From positions 211,036 to 275,035 of the forward strand of contig NZ_JAQPCN010000004.1 in the NCBI RefSeq assembly GCF_028464225.1: 64,000 nt of DNA. The letters run 5' to 3'. This DNA is from Zeaxanthinibacter sp. PT1 (lineage in GTDB: Bacteria; Bacteroidota; Bacteroidia; Flavobacteriales; Flavobacteriaceae). Made by a program: the position numbers and the translations under genes. Of the stretch, positions 26,784 through 34,111 are shown piece after piece (position 1 is the first letter of the stretch; each line of letters begins with the position of its first letter). The notes under the pieces were generated by a model. It did no database searches. It was not told the DNA's origin and saw only the letters and a list, made by a program, of their open reading frames with translations.

Positions 26784-27931
26784 TCGGCCAGGGGTTTAAA
26801 GAAAAAGGGCTCATGCGAAGGCAGTAAGCCGGGATGAAGTAAAGATATAAGGTCTTTTAAAACAAGATTCGGGCGGTTGGGCGCCAGTTCGTAATATAAA
26901 AGCCCACCGGTTGGACCTGTAGTCCGGGCAAAGGTAAATACCTGTTTTTCCCGGAATGCACTGAACTGGCTGTAATGGCGGTTTGCCTCCTGCATCTCGG
27001 TATAACTCGTATACTGCGATGGGGATACCCAGCTGTCAGCATCTTTGGCTTTGTCCAGGACACTCTCTATACTGAGGGAAAGGCTGCCACTGTCCGAAGT
27101 ATCGCTCCAGAGGTAGTTGGCATTGGCATCTTCGAGGAAGCGGGCCATCCAGCTATTGCCACCGGGCAGGTACCAGATGTCTTTATAAAGCGCACCACAC
27201 AGTACCGTAGGGCGTTCCGGGGCATTGGCGGCCAGTTTTTTGGCCTCCAGGTAATCTTTTTCAATGCTTTTAAAAATGCTGTCTGCTAACTGTTCTTTAC
27301 CGAAAAAAGGAGCAAAGAATTTGATCCATTCCGCCTTACCAAGGGGGGAGTTCTCTGTCCAGTCCCCGTTATAGGCCACAGGGATCCCTGAGCGTTGGAC
27401 CACGTCATAGGCCTTATTCTGGTTATCTATGGAGAAACCCACAACCAGGTCCGGTTGCAGGGCCAGTAATTTTTCGGTATTCACGGCTTCGTTACTGCCA
27501 ACATCGGTTACTTCGCCGGCATCTACACGTTTTCTTGCCGCCTCCGAGGAAATGTAACGGGTCTCCGGGAAGCCCACCAATCGATCGATGACACCCAGAG
27601 ATTCCAAGGCAGGGATGTGGGTGGTAGAGGTCACAACGATCCGCTCAACGGGGATAGCGATAATGGCGTCGTAAGCGTCGCGGTCAAAAGTGGTATAGGC
27701 CAGTTGCTCTCGCGGTACCAGCAGGTAACGAAACGGTTTTTCGGCCCCTGGCCATGGGGAGTTCACCTTTAAAAGACTTATGCCGTTGCTGTCCTGGCTG
27801 ATCGATAAACCGGATGCATAGGTGATACGGTTGGTGTTTTGAGGCTCTTGTTGTGGTAAATCATTTTCCTTTTTTTCCGTTTTGCAGGAAATCAGGCAGA
27901 AGATAGCGGAGAGGAACAGGAGTCTTTTCAA
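26780..27931 (-). CDS. btuF: periplasmic/lipoprotein substrate-binding protein, BtuF-like
   Basis: A 383-residue ABC receptor. A lipoprotein signal (MKRLLFLSAIFCLISC) ends at the lipidation Cys at residue 16. The class III binding fold has the two lobes with RIVVTSTTHIPALESLGVIDRLVGFPETRYIS and LLALQPDLVVGFSID, which are BtuF/FepB landmarks. It heads an operon with the permease and ATPase. The start codon is 23 bases downstream of the -7 box of a strong promoter. Cobalamin as ligand is inferred from the divergent riboswitch. Confidence 0.9.
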   Translation of the reverse strand: MKRLLFLSAIFCLISCKTEKKENDLPQQEPQNTNRITYASGLSISQDSNGISLLKVNSPWPGAEKPFRYLLVPREQLAYTTFDRDAYDAIIAIPVERIVVTSTTHIPALESLGVIDRLVGFPETRYISSEAARKRVDAGEVTDVGSNEAVNTEKLLALQPDLVVGFSIDNQNKAYDVVQRSGIPVAYNGDWTENSPLGKAEWIKFFAPFFGKEQLADSIFKSIEKDYLEAKKLAANAPERPTVLCGALYKDIWYLPGGNSWMARFLEDANANYLWSDTSDSGSLSLSIESVLDKAKDADSWVSPSQYTSYTEMQEANRHYSQFSAFREKQVFTFARTTGPTGGLLYYELAPNRPNLVLKDLISLLHPGLLPSHEPFFFKPLAD

Positions 27932-27953
27932 AGTGGTATATGTAGATCGGTAC

Positions 27954-27983
27954 CAAAAGTAAGATTAAAAAAAAGTTGAACAA
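27954..27983 (-). promoter_or_regulatory. promoter of the btuFCD-like operon
   Basis: On the minus strand TTG (27983-27981) and TACTTTTG (27961-27954) are separated by 19 bp, an exact Bacteroidota promoter. There is room for only about 20 nt of leader, so no riboswitch can precede this operon. Confidence 0.75.
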
Positions 27984-28010
27984 AATTGTTTACCTTGGCT
28001 GCCGAATATT

Positions 28011-28210
28011 GGTTCTCAATATTTTTCTAAGTATTGGGATTAAAAGGGAATCCGGTGAGATGAGGTATAATGCCTTGTAAAATCCGGAGCTGTTCCCGCA
28101 ACTGTAAGCTCTGTTCCCTGTTCAGGGAATGCCTGCTGCAACTTCAACACCACTGCCAGTTTAATGGCGGGAAGGTATGCAGACAGGACGCAAGCCAGGA
28201 GACCTGCCTT
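28011..28210 (+). ncRNA. cobalamin (AdoCbl) riboswitch
   Basis: A cobalamin-sensing leader on the plus strand. Conserved elements appear in order: GGGAATCCGGTGAGA (28046-28060), CCGGAGCTGTTCCCGCAACTGTAA (from 28084), CCACTGCC (28150-28157), GGCGGGAAGG (28167-28176) and GCAAGCCAGGAGACCTGCC (28190-28208). The last element is the B12 box. Paired segments flanking these support the usual P3-P6 core. No strong intrinsic terminator follows before the ATG at 28294, so control may act on translation start. It should repress the TonB receptor gene when cobalamin is abundant. Confidence 0.95.
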
Positions 28211-28293
28211 ATTCAAAATCAATTATCTATAAACTTCGGGAAAAAGTTTAGGTATGGTCACATATCCATACGCCCGTTTAATTCAATTTAAAA

Positions 28294-30162
28294 ATGAACA
28301 AAAGACATGTTTTCTTTTGTGGCGCCGTAATGGCGTTCAGCTGTGCATGGGCACAGCAAATTCCCGGGGATTCTACTGCCGTGGAAATCCTGGATGAGGT
28401 TGTTGTAAGCGACAGTCGATTTGCCCTGAAAAGGGAGTATTCCGGAAAGACCGTGATTAGTATAGGCCCGGAAGAGTTGCAAAAATATACGGGACGTTCC
28501 GTGGCCGAAGTGATCAATACCCTTAGTGGGCTGGAGATCGCCGGAAGCCGGGGAAGGCCGGGCGAAGTACTGGGCGTCTATGCCCGGGGTGGTCGCGGGC
28601 GGCAGGTGCTGGTCCTGATCGACGGGGTTCGAGTATCCGATCCTTCATCATTTGCCCAGGAATACGACCTGCGTTACCTGGGTACGGATAATATCGCTTC
28701 CTTAGAAATTATTAAGGGAGCTGCCAGTACCTTGTATGGGTCTAATGCCGCTACGGCGGTGATAAGTATTACGACCAAAAAAGCCTCAGGGGAACCGCTA
28801 AGCGGGCATTTTGAGAGTAGTATAGGGACCAACCAGTCCCAGGAGAAGCAACAGTACAATATCTCCGAATTTTCAAATAGCGCTCGAGTAGGAGGAACAG
28901 CAGGAAATGTTAGTTATACTGCTGATTTTTCCAATGCCTTTTCAGAAAACCTTTCCTCATTGGTCACCCCGGGAAATGAAGAAGATATCTTCTCCCGTTT
29001 CCAGGCCAGGCTGGGCCTGGGCTATCAATGGTCTTCAAATAGCCACATCAGGGTCTATGGGAACCAGACTAAATTACGATCGGATTACGACGAGTCTTTT
29101 GGCCTGCTCGATGCGCCATACCAGTTTCGCAGCGAACAGAAAAGGGCAGGGCTGGCTGCAGTCTTCGGTTATGATCAGGGGGAAGTGAATATCAATGCCG
29201 CTGTATCCGAATTTGATTCGGAGAATATCAGCGCATTCCCGGGTACTTTCAGCGGGCAGACCTGGGTTATTGATGCTTTCAACAAATACACTTTCAATGA
29301 CAAATTCTATACGCTCCTGGGTGTTAATTACAACCGGGAAAAGGCAGACCTGGAAGAAAGCCCTTCTTTTACACTGCTGGATCCCTACCTGAATGCCGTA
29401 TACATATCCGGATCGGGGCTGAACCTTAACGCAGGTATCCGGCTGAATACCCACTCTGAATACGGAGAGCAGCTGGTTTACAACCTGAACCCTTCATATT
29501 CCATATCCACGGGAGAAGGCTACGTAAAACTACTGGCTTCCTGGGCTACATCGTATATCACGCCTTCCCTCTCCCAGCTCTTCGGGGCATTCGGGGCTAA
29601 CCCGGACCTGGAACCTGAAACCAACAGGACCCTCGAAGGAGGGCTGGAGTGGGCTGCATCGGATCGCTTCCGCATCTCCGGGCTCTATTTTAACCGGGAA
29701 GAGGAGAATTTCGTGTTTTTTGACAATGTAGCTTTTGTCTATAACAATTCCCGGGAGGTGATCAAAGCCCAGGGAGTGGAGCTGGAGCTTTCCTGGCTGG
29801 CTTCGGAACAATGGAATGTAAGTGGGAATTACACCTTTACCGAACGCAGCGGTGATAATGCTATCCGTATCCCTAAGCACAAGCTGAATGCCAATGTGGA
29901 TTACCGTTATTCGGACAAGGGGTTGATTTCACTGAGGTATGCGTACACCGGGACACGAAAAGACACGGATTTCAGCACCTTTACCGATGTGGAACTGGAT
30001 CCGTTCTCCCTGGTAAACCTGTATGCCTCGAGGGAAGTGATGCCGGGAAAGCTTAAAATCTTCCTCAATGCCGAGAACATCCTGAACGCCGACTATACAG
30101 AAGTGATCGGCTTTAGTACCCGGGGACAGAATATACGGCTTGGATTTATCCTTGACCTGTAG
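28294..30162 (+). CDS. btuB: TonB-dependent cobalamin receptor, BtuB-like
   Basis: A 622-residue outer-membrane receptor. Signal peptide about 1-20 (ends WAQQ), a TonB-box-like EILDEVVVSD near 30-40, plug domain about 50-165 (SVAEVINTLSGLEIAGSRGR, VLVLIDGVRVSDPS, IIKGAASTLYGSNAATAVISITTK), then the barrel, ending GFSTRGQNIRLGFILDL with the terminal aromatic/hydrophobic motif. The riboswitch immediately upstream marks it as a corrinoid receptor. The divergent ABC operon would carry the ligand across the inner membrane. A terminator follows. Confidence 0.94.
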   Translation: MNKRHVFFCGAVMAFSCAWAQQIPGDSTAVEILDEVVVSDSRFALKREYSGKTVISIGPEELQKYTGRSVAEVINTLSGLEIAGSRGRPGEVLGVYARGGRGRQVLVLIDGVRVSDPSSFAQEYDLRYLGTDNIASLEIIKGAASTLYGSNAATAVISITTKKASGEPLSGHFESSIGTNQSQEKQQYNISEFSNSARVGGTAGNVSYTADFSNAFSENLSSLVTPGNEEDIFSRFQARLGLGYQWSSNSHIRVYGNQTKLRSDYDESFGLLDAPYQFRSEQKRAGLAAVFGYDQGEVNINAAVSEFDSENISAFPGTFSGQTWVIDAFNKYTFNDKFYTLLGVNYNREKADLEESPSFTLLDPYLNAVYISGSGLNLNAGIRLNTHSEYGEQLVYNLNPSYSISTGEGYVKLLASWATSYITPSLSQLFGAFGANPDLEPETNRTLEGGLEWAASDRFRISGLYFNREEENFVFFDNVAFVYNNSREVIKAQGVELELSWLASEQWNVSGNYTFTERSGDNAIRIPKHKLNANVDYRYSDKGLISLRYAYTGTRKDTDFSTFTDVELDPFSLVNLYASREVMPGKLKIFLNAENILNADYTEVIGFSTRGQNIRLGFILDL

Positions 30163-30171
30163 CGAAAAGAA

Positions 30172-30195
30172 CGGCCCGCTATTGCGGGCCGTTTT
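30172..30195 (+). terminator. bidirectional terminator between btuB and the S41 gene
   Basis: CGGCCCGC-TATT-GCGGGCCG, a perfect 8-bp stem, is followed by TTTTA on the plus strand and by TTCTTTT on the minus strand. It separates convergent genes and can serve both. Confidence 0.85.
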
Positions 30196-30215
30196 ACTTA
30201 TATTTGTAGACGATA

Positions 30216-31697
30216 TTATTGTATCTCGGGCAGGTAGAAATCCTTGTCCAGGACCATGTTGTCCTTAAGCGGACTGAACATTTTGCTAGAAGTAAAAGCC
30301 TCTGCAGGCATGTCTACCGTAAAATCGAACTTTGCTCCGGCACCGGTAATTTCCTGAATGGCCCTCGCGAGCAAAGGCTCATCCAGTTCTCCCAATACTC
30401 CCAGGTTTTCAAGATCTTCCTGTAACTCGATCTCAGGCGCAAAGCCGGCAGTATAATCAGAGAAGCCGACCGAATTCTCGTTTCTTCCTACCAATGGCTG
30501 AATGGCCCAGGAATTATCCGGGTTGATATTGTTTTCCCTGGAAGGAGTATATATGTATGGTGCTCCCTGTCTGTTGGGATCATCCACCATGGTCAGGGAG
30601 AATTCATTCTTCCCCCTGGTGGTAGTACCTACCTGTATCACATTGATATAAGGGTCTAATCCATTGATTACTAATTCGCTGGCAGATGCCGTACTGTTGG
30701 TGGTTAGTACATATACCCTACTGAGGTTTAAGGTATTAATAGGAGTTCCGCTCCCGGTAGTAGCCGCGAAATAGTCTTCGAGGTCTGAGGGGCTGAAAGC
30801 CTCCTGTATCTTGGCATTCCAGCGCTGACGGATATAAAGGTCGTTAGTGTTGGTTCCGTAGATCATGCTGGACAGCAGTCTTGAGGAATTTACAGAACCT
30901 CCGCTGTTATAGCGGAAATCTATGATCAGTTCCGTAGCCCCGTCGGCCTTCAGTTGACCAAAAGCTTCGTTCAGCTGCTCGTCAAATTCATTGGTGAATC
31001 CGTTGTACATCAGGTAGCCAATCTTGGTGCCGCTGACATCAAAGGTCTTGGTGATAAAAACAGGATTCTCCTGGAATCCTTCTTCTTTGGTCAGGGTAAC
31101 TTCTTCACCGTTAGCGCTGATCTGCCCATCCGTGATATTGGCCATGGTCAGGGTATAGGTTGCGTTATCCCCAAATAGCAATTCAGTATAATTATTCCTT
31201 GTCAGCGTAACGCCATCCACGCCAATGAAAACATCCCCTCTCGCGATGTTCTTCGTTGAAGCATCGGAACCTGGAATGATATAACGGACATAACCAAAAA
31301 TATCATCACTACCTGAAAATGCTACAAGGCCAAATTCCATCCCGTTATTCTGGGAGATTCCGGATAAATTCTGGGTAAGTTCCTTATAATCCTCGCTCAG
31401 GAAACTAAAACGGTCTTCTGAGAATAATAATACGTCAAAGTAAAAGGTCTCGGGGTTAGGGTTTGCATCCAGGAAGGCAGTATACTCAGCGTCCGTGGAA
31501 AAAGCGCCATCGGCCAGGATATCCACTTCACCCTGCCAGAAGTACCAGAGGTTCATGGCCTTGTACATAAAATCCTGTACATCCAGGTTGGCCGCATCCG
31601 GGTCCGGACCGTCCGGCTTTGTAACACCGTCATCATCTTTACTGCACCCTGTAAGGAGCAACCCGAATCCCAGCAGGAACCCGGCTAAATAGTTCAT
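30216..31697 (-). CDS. S41 family peptidase, lipoprotein
   Basis: A 493-residue extracytoplasmic serine protease. From ATG 31697 (MNYLAGFLLGFGLLLTGCSKDDDG) it has a textbook lipoprotein signal with the lipobox LTGC; the longer frame from 31742 adds 15 basic residues before it. A PDZ-like segment lies about 100-190, and the S41 domain follows: TKIGYLMYNGFTNEF, ELIIDFRYNSGGSVNSS, the catalytic Ser in TNSTASASELVINGL and the Lys in GTTTRGKNEFS. It lies divergent from the ECF sigma operon across about 260 bp, a recurring pairing that suggests envelope quality control. Confidence 0.9.
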   Translation of the reverse strand: MNYLAGFLLGFGLLLTGCSKDDDGVTKPDGPDPDAANLDVQDFMYKAMNLWYFWQGEVDILADGAFSTDAEYTAFLDANPNPETFYFDVLLFSEDRFSFLSEDYKELTQNLSGISQNNGMEFGLVAFSGSDDIFGYVRYIIPGSDASTKNIARGDVFIGVDGVTLTRNNYTELLFGDNATYTLTMANITDGQISANGEEVTLTKEEGFQENPVFITKTFDVSGTKIGYLMYNGFTNEFDEQLNEAFGQLKADGATELIIDFRYNSGGSVNSSRLLSSMIYGTNTNDLYIRQRWNAKIQEAFSPSDLEDYFAATTGSGTPINTLNLSRVYVLTTNSTASASELVINGLDPYINVIQVGTTTRGKNEFSLTMVDDPNRQGAPYIYTPSRENNINPDNSWAIQPLVGRNENSVGFSDYTAGFAPEIELQEDLENLGVLGELDEPLLARAIQEITGAGAKFDFTVDMPAEAFTSSKMFSPLKDNMVLDKDFYLPEIQ

Positions 31698-31915
31698 CTT
31701 TTTCACAATTGTTTTTTTTGGGGGAACCGTAGTTCTTGCCATAGGTTTAAGGTCTTAAAGGTTAGGGGCATTTTCCCGGTTCCGGTTTTTTTTGCAATTT
31801 AATTCAATTATCGTTCCAAAATGAGGAAAGTAATATTCTGGCCTACTATAATTACGTATTAAATTGATTAAAAGTTTCCCAATTTACTCACATCCGATAT
31901 AAAAAAAAATATTTT

Positions 31916-31940
31916 GTAACAAAATTCGTCCATCTTCGTC
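31916..31940 (+). promoter_or_regulatory. candidate ECF-sigma promoter
   Basis: GTAAC (31916-31920) and CGTC (31937-31940) are separated by 16 bp, the classical ECF -35/-10 architecture, and lie about 19 bp before the sigma gene start. A second CGTC is at 31927. No TAnnTTTG box is present. The likely reading is that the sigma factor transcribes its own operon. Confidence 0.6.
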
Positions 31941-31958
31941 ATGCTAGTGTAAAACCAC

Positions 31959-32501
31959 ATGAAGATGGTTACGATAGTGAATCAACCTGAAATGAACCAA
32001 TCAGAATTCCTTCAAACGGTGATGCCTGTCAAAGACAAGCTTTACCGATTAGCCAAACGGCTGCTGGTGTCCAAGGAAGAAGCCGAGGATGCCACCCAGG
32101 AGGTGCTGATGAAATTATGGGCCGGTAAAAAGAATATGGCCAATTACCGGAGTGTAGAGGCCTTTGCAATGACCATGACTAAGAATTTCTGCCTGGACCG
32201 GCTGAAATCTAAGTCGGCCGGCAACCTGAAACTGGTGCATACCAATTATACGGACTCGTCCTCATCCCTACAGCAGCAGGTAGAAGCCAGGGACAGCGTG
32301 GGATGGGTAAGCCGCATCATGGAAGAATTGCCGGAACAGCAGAAACTGGTATTACAGTTAAGAGATGTAGAGGAATACGACTATGAAGAGATCGGCGAAA
32401 TGTTGGATATGAATCCCACAGCCGTAAGAGTGGCCCTGTCACGGGCTCGGAAAGCCGTAAGAGAGAAATTATTAGAAAAACACAGCTATGGAATCGGATA
32501 A
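31959..32501 (+). CDS. ECF-type RNA polymerase sigma factor
   Basis: A 180-residue sigma-70 family factor of the extracytoplasmic function class. Region 2 is at about 20-90 (LYRLAKRLLVSKEEAEDATQEVLMKLW and AFAMTMTKNFCLDRLKS) and region 4 at about 115-175 (LPEQQKLVLQLRDVEEYDYEEIGEMLDMNPTAVRVALSRARKAVREKL, a helix-turn-helix). Its first gene position, an ECF-like promoter and the 14-bp overlap with the next gene suggest autoregulation. The ATG at 31965 (MVTIVNQ) is an alternative start. Regulon unknown; likely it controls the following envelope proteins. Confidence 0.95.
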   Translation: MKMVTIVNQPEMNQSEFLQTVMPVKDKLYRLAKRLLVSKEEAEDATQEVLMKLWAGKKNMANYRSVEAFAMTMTKNFCLDRLKSKSAGNLKLVHTNYTDSSSSLQQQVEARDSVGWVSRIMEELPEQQKLVLQLRDVEEYDYEEIGEMLDMNPTAVRVALSRARKAVREKLLEKHSYGIG

Positions 32502-32925
32502 AATAAAAAAGTTAATAAACAGCTACTTCGAGGCAGAGTCCACGGTAGCCGAAGAGAAAGAGATCCGGGAGTATTTCCGGAGCGGCGAGGTAGCCCCGGA
32601 GCTACTGAAATACGGCCCGATGTTTGATTATTTCGCCCATGCCAAAGAAGAGACCTATACCGGCAGCATGCCCCGGAAGTCCAGGAACAGGAAAAAGATA
32701 TACTCCTGGTTATCGGTTGCGGCAGTGATAGGAATCGGGCTGGGAATGTTCCTCGAGAACCGCTACAGCGCGCAGCAGGAAGAACAAGAACAGGCGCAAT
32801 ATGCCTACCAGGAAACCAGGAAAGCTTTGCAATTACTGGCAAGTAACCTGGACCGGGGAACCGAAAAGGTCGCTTACCTGCACGAATTTGAAATAGCCAC
32901 AGAAAAGATTTATAACAACCCTTAA
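32488..32925 (+). CDS. probable membrane anti-sigma factor
   Basis: A 145-residue protein with a soluble N-terminal part (1-70: MESDKIKKLINSYFEAEST, VAEEKEIREYFRSG), one predicted membrane helix (about 72-89, WLSVAAVIGIGLGMFL) and a helical C-terminal part with Gln/Glu repeats. The layout (cytoplasmic N terminus, single helix, periplasmic tail) matches anti-sigma factors, and it overlaps the sigma gene by 14 bp, as such pairs do. It lacks a recognisable zinc-binding ZAS motif. Function is inferred from context. Confidence 0.7.
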   Translation: MESDKIKKLINSYFEAESTVAEEKEIREYFRSGEVAPELLKYGPMFDYFAHAKEETYTGSMPRKSRNRKKIYSWLSVAAVIGIGLGMFLENRYSAQQEEQEQAQYAYQETRKALQLLASNLDRGTEKVAYLHEFEIATEKIYNNP

Positions 32926-32935
32926 AAATGCAATC

Positions 32936-33484
32936 ATGAGAAAATTAGTATTGGTAGTAATGTTGGCCGTTGCCCCCTTGGCCATGCAAGCACAGTCTGT
33001 CTTTGACAGGTTTGAAGATATAGACGGGGTCACCTCGGTGGTCGTGAACAAGAATATGTTCAACCTGCTGGTGAAGATGGATGTGGATGTCGATGACCCT
33101 GAAGCCAAGGAATTCATGGATATCGCCAAAAGCCTGAGCGGTCTCAAAGTCTTTGTCACGCAAAGCCCGAAGGTCTCTACGGATATGAAGAGCACGGTAG
33201 ATAAATACCTGAAGTCTTCTTCCCTGGAAGAACTGATGCGGGTAAAGGACAAAGAGGCCAACGTCAAGTTCTACATTAAACAAGGTAAGGACGAAGATCA
33301 CGTTAGCGAACTGCTCATGTTCGTCACCGGGATCAACAATACGGGAGTTAAGATCGAAGATCGCGAGATCGAGACCGTATTGCTCTCCCTGACCGGGGAT
33401 ATTGACCTCACCAAGATCGGGGCCCTGACCAAGAAGATGGACCTGCCCCAGGAGCTTAACAAAGCTCAGAAGAGTAACAAGTAA
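32936..33484 (+). CDS. DUF4252 domain-containing protein
   Basis: A 182-residue exported protein with a signal peptide (about 1-20, MRKLVLVVMLAVAPLAMQAQ). The mature part has the DUF4252 pattern, VFDRFEDIDGVTSVVVNKNMFNLL, then LSGLKVFVTQSPKVSTDMK and a C-terminal LLMFVTGINNTGVKIEDREIETVLLSLTGDIDLTKIGAL. The family has no known function. It is the third gene of the sigma operon, ten bases after the anti-sigma-like gene. A signal-peptidase I type signal makes it periplasmic, whereas its paralogue next door is a lipoprotein. Confidence 0.85.
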   Translation: MRKLVLVVMLAVAPLAMQAQSVFDRFEDIDGVTSVVVNKNMFNLLVKMDVDVDDPEAKEFMDIAKSLSGLKVFVTQSPKVSTDMKSTVDKYLKSSSLEELMRVKDKEANVKFYIKQGKDEDHVSELLMFVTGINNTGVKIEDREIETVLLSLTGDIDLTKIGALTKKMDLPQELNKAQKSNK

Positions 33485-33491
33485 TTACAAG

Positions 33492-33520
33492 GCCCGTACC
33501 CCGCATCCGTGGGGACGGGC
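33492..33520 (+). other. stable intergenic hairpin between the two DUF4252 genes
   Basis: GCCCGTACCCC pairs with GGGGACGGGC around a GCATCCGT loop with one bulge. No U tract follows (CTCTTACAG), so it is more likely an RNA-processing or expression-ratio element than a terminator. Confidence 0.5.
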
Positions 33521-33550
33521 TCTTACAGCTATAACCTAATCCTGATTAAG

Positions 33551-34090
33551 ATGAAATTTATAACCGCATTCCTGGGCACAGCCCTATTATTGAGTGTACT
33601 TTCCTGTAATTCTTCCCCAAGCCTACAGGAATATTACGTCAGCAATTCTGAAAATCCCAATTTCATTGCGCTGGACCTGCCGGCAAGCCTGTTGAATATT
33701 GAAGAGACTGAACTCCCCGAAGAACAGAGGGAAGCTTTACGCTCCTTACGTAAATTGAATATACTCGCGTTTAAGAGAACCGGTACTAACCAGGCCGAAT
33801 TTGAACTGGAGAAAGGTAAAGTAGACGAGATCCTGAAAGGGGACCGTTATAAGGACCTGATGAAGATCAATTCTCCCGAAATGAAGGGAATGGTCAAATA
33901 CCAGGGCGATGACGACGCTATAGACGAGGTGGTTATCTACGGTAATAATAACGACAAGGGATTTGCCCTGATCCGCGTATTAGGAGAAAATATGAATCCT
34001 GCCCAACTGATGAACCTGGTTAAAGCGATACAGAAATCGGATTTCCAGGGTGATCAATTAGGCGCCCTAAGCGATTTTATCGCGAATTAA
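33551..34090 (+). CDS. DUF4252 lipoprotein, paralogue of the preceding gene
   Basis: A 179-residue lipoprotein. From ATG 33551 (MKFITAFLGTALLLSVLSCNSS) it has a clear lipobox ending at the Cys of LSC, whereas the frame that starts at 33509 adds 14 irrelevant residues. The mature part carries FIALDLPASLLNIEETELPEEQREALRSLRKLNILAFKRTG and ends AIQKSDFQGDQLGALSDFIAN, a DUF4252 layout. Last gene of the sigma operon. The hairpin preceding it may change its expression relative to its paralogue. Confidence 0.85.
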   Translation: MKFITAFLGTALLLSVLSCNSSPSLQEYYVSNSENPNFIALDLPASLLNIEETELPEEQREALRSLRKLNILAFKRTGTNQAEFELEKGKVDEILKGDRYKDLMKINSPEMKGMVKYQGDDDAIDEVVIYGNNNDKGFALIRVLGENMNPAQLMNLVKAIQKSDFQGDQLGALSDFIAN

Positions 34091-34111
34091 CTTACAATAT
34101 CGCGTAGACCT

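Noticed and set aside
27932..28010. A second riboswitch for the btuFCD-like operon on the minus strand.
   Set aside because: The promoter lies too close to the btuF start to allow any cobalamin element.
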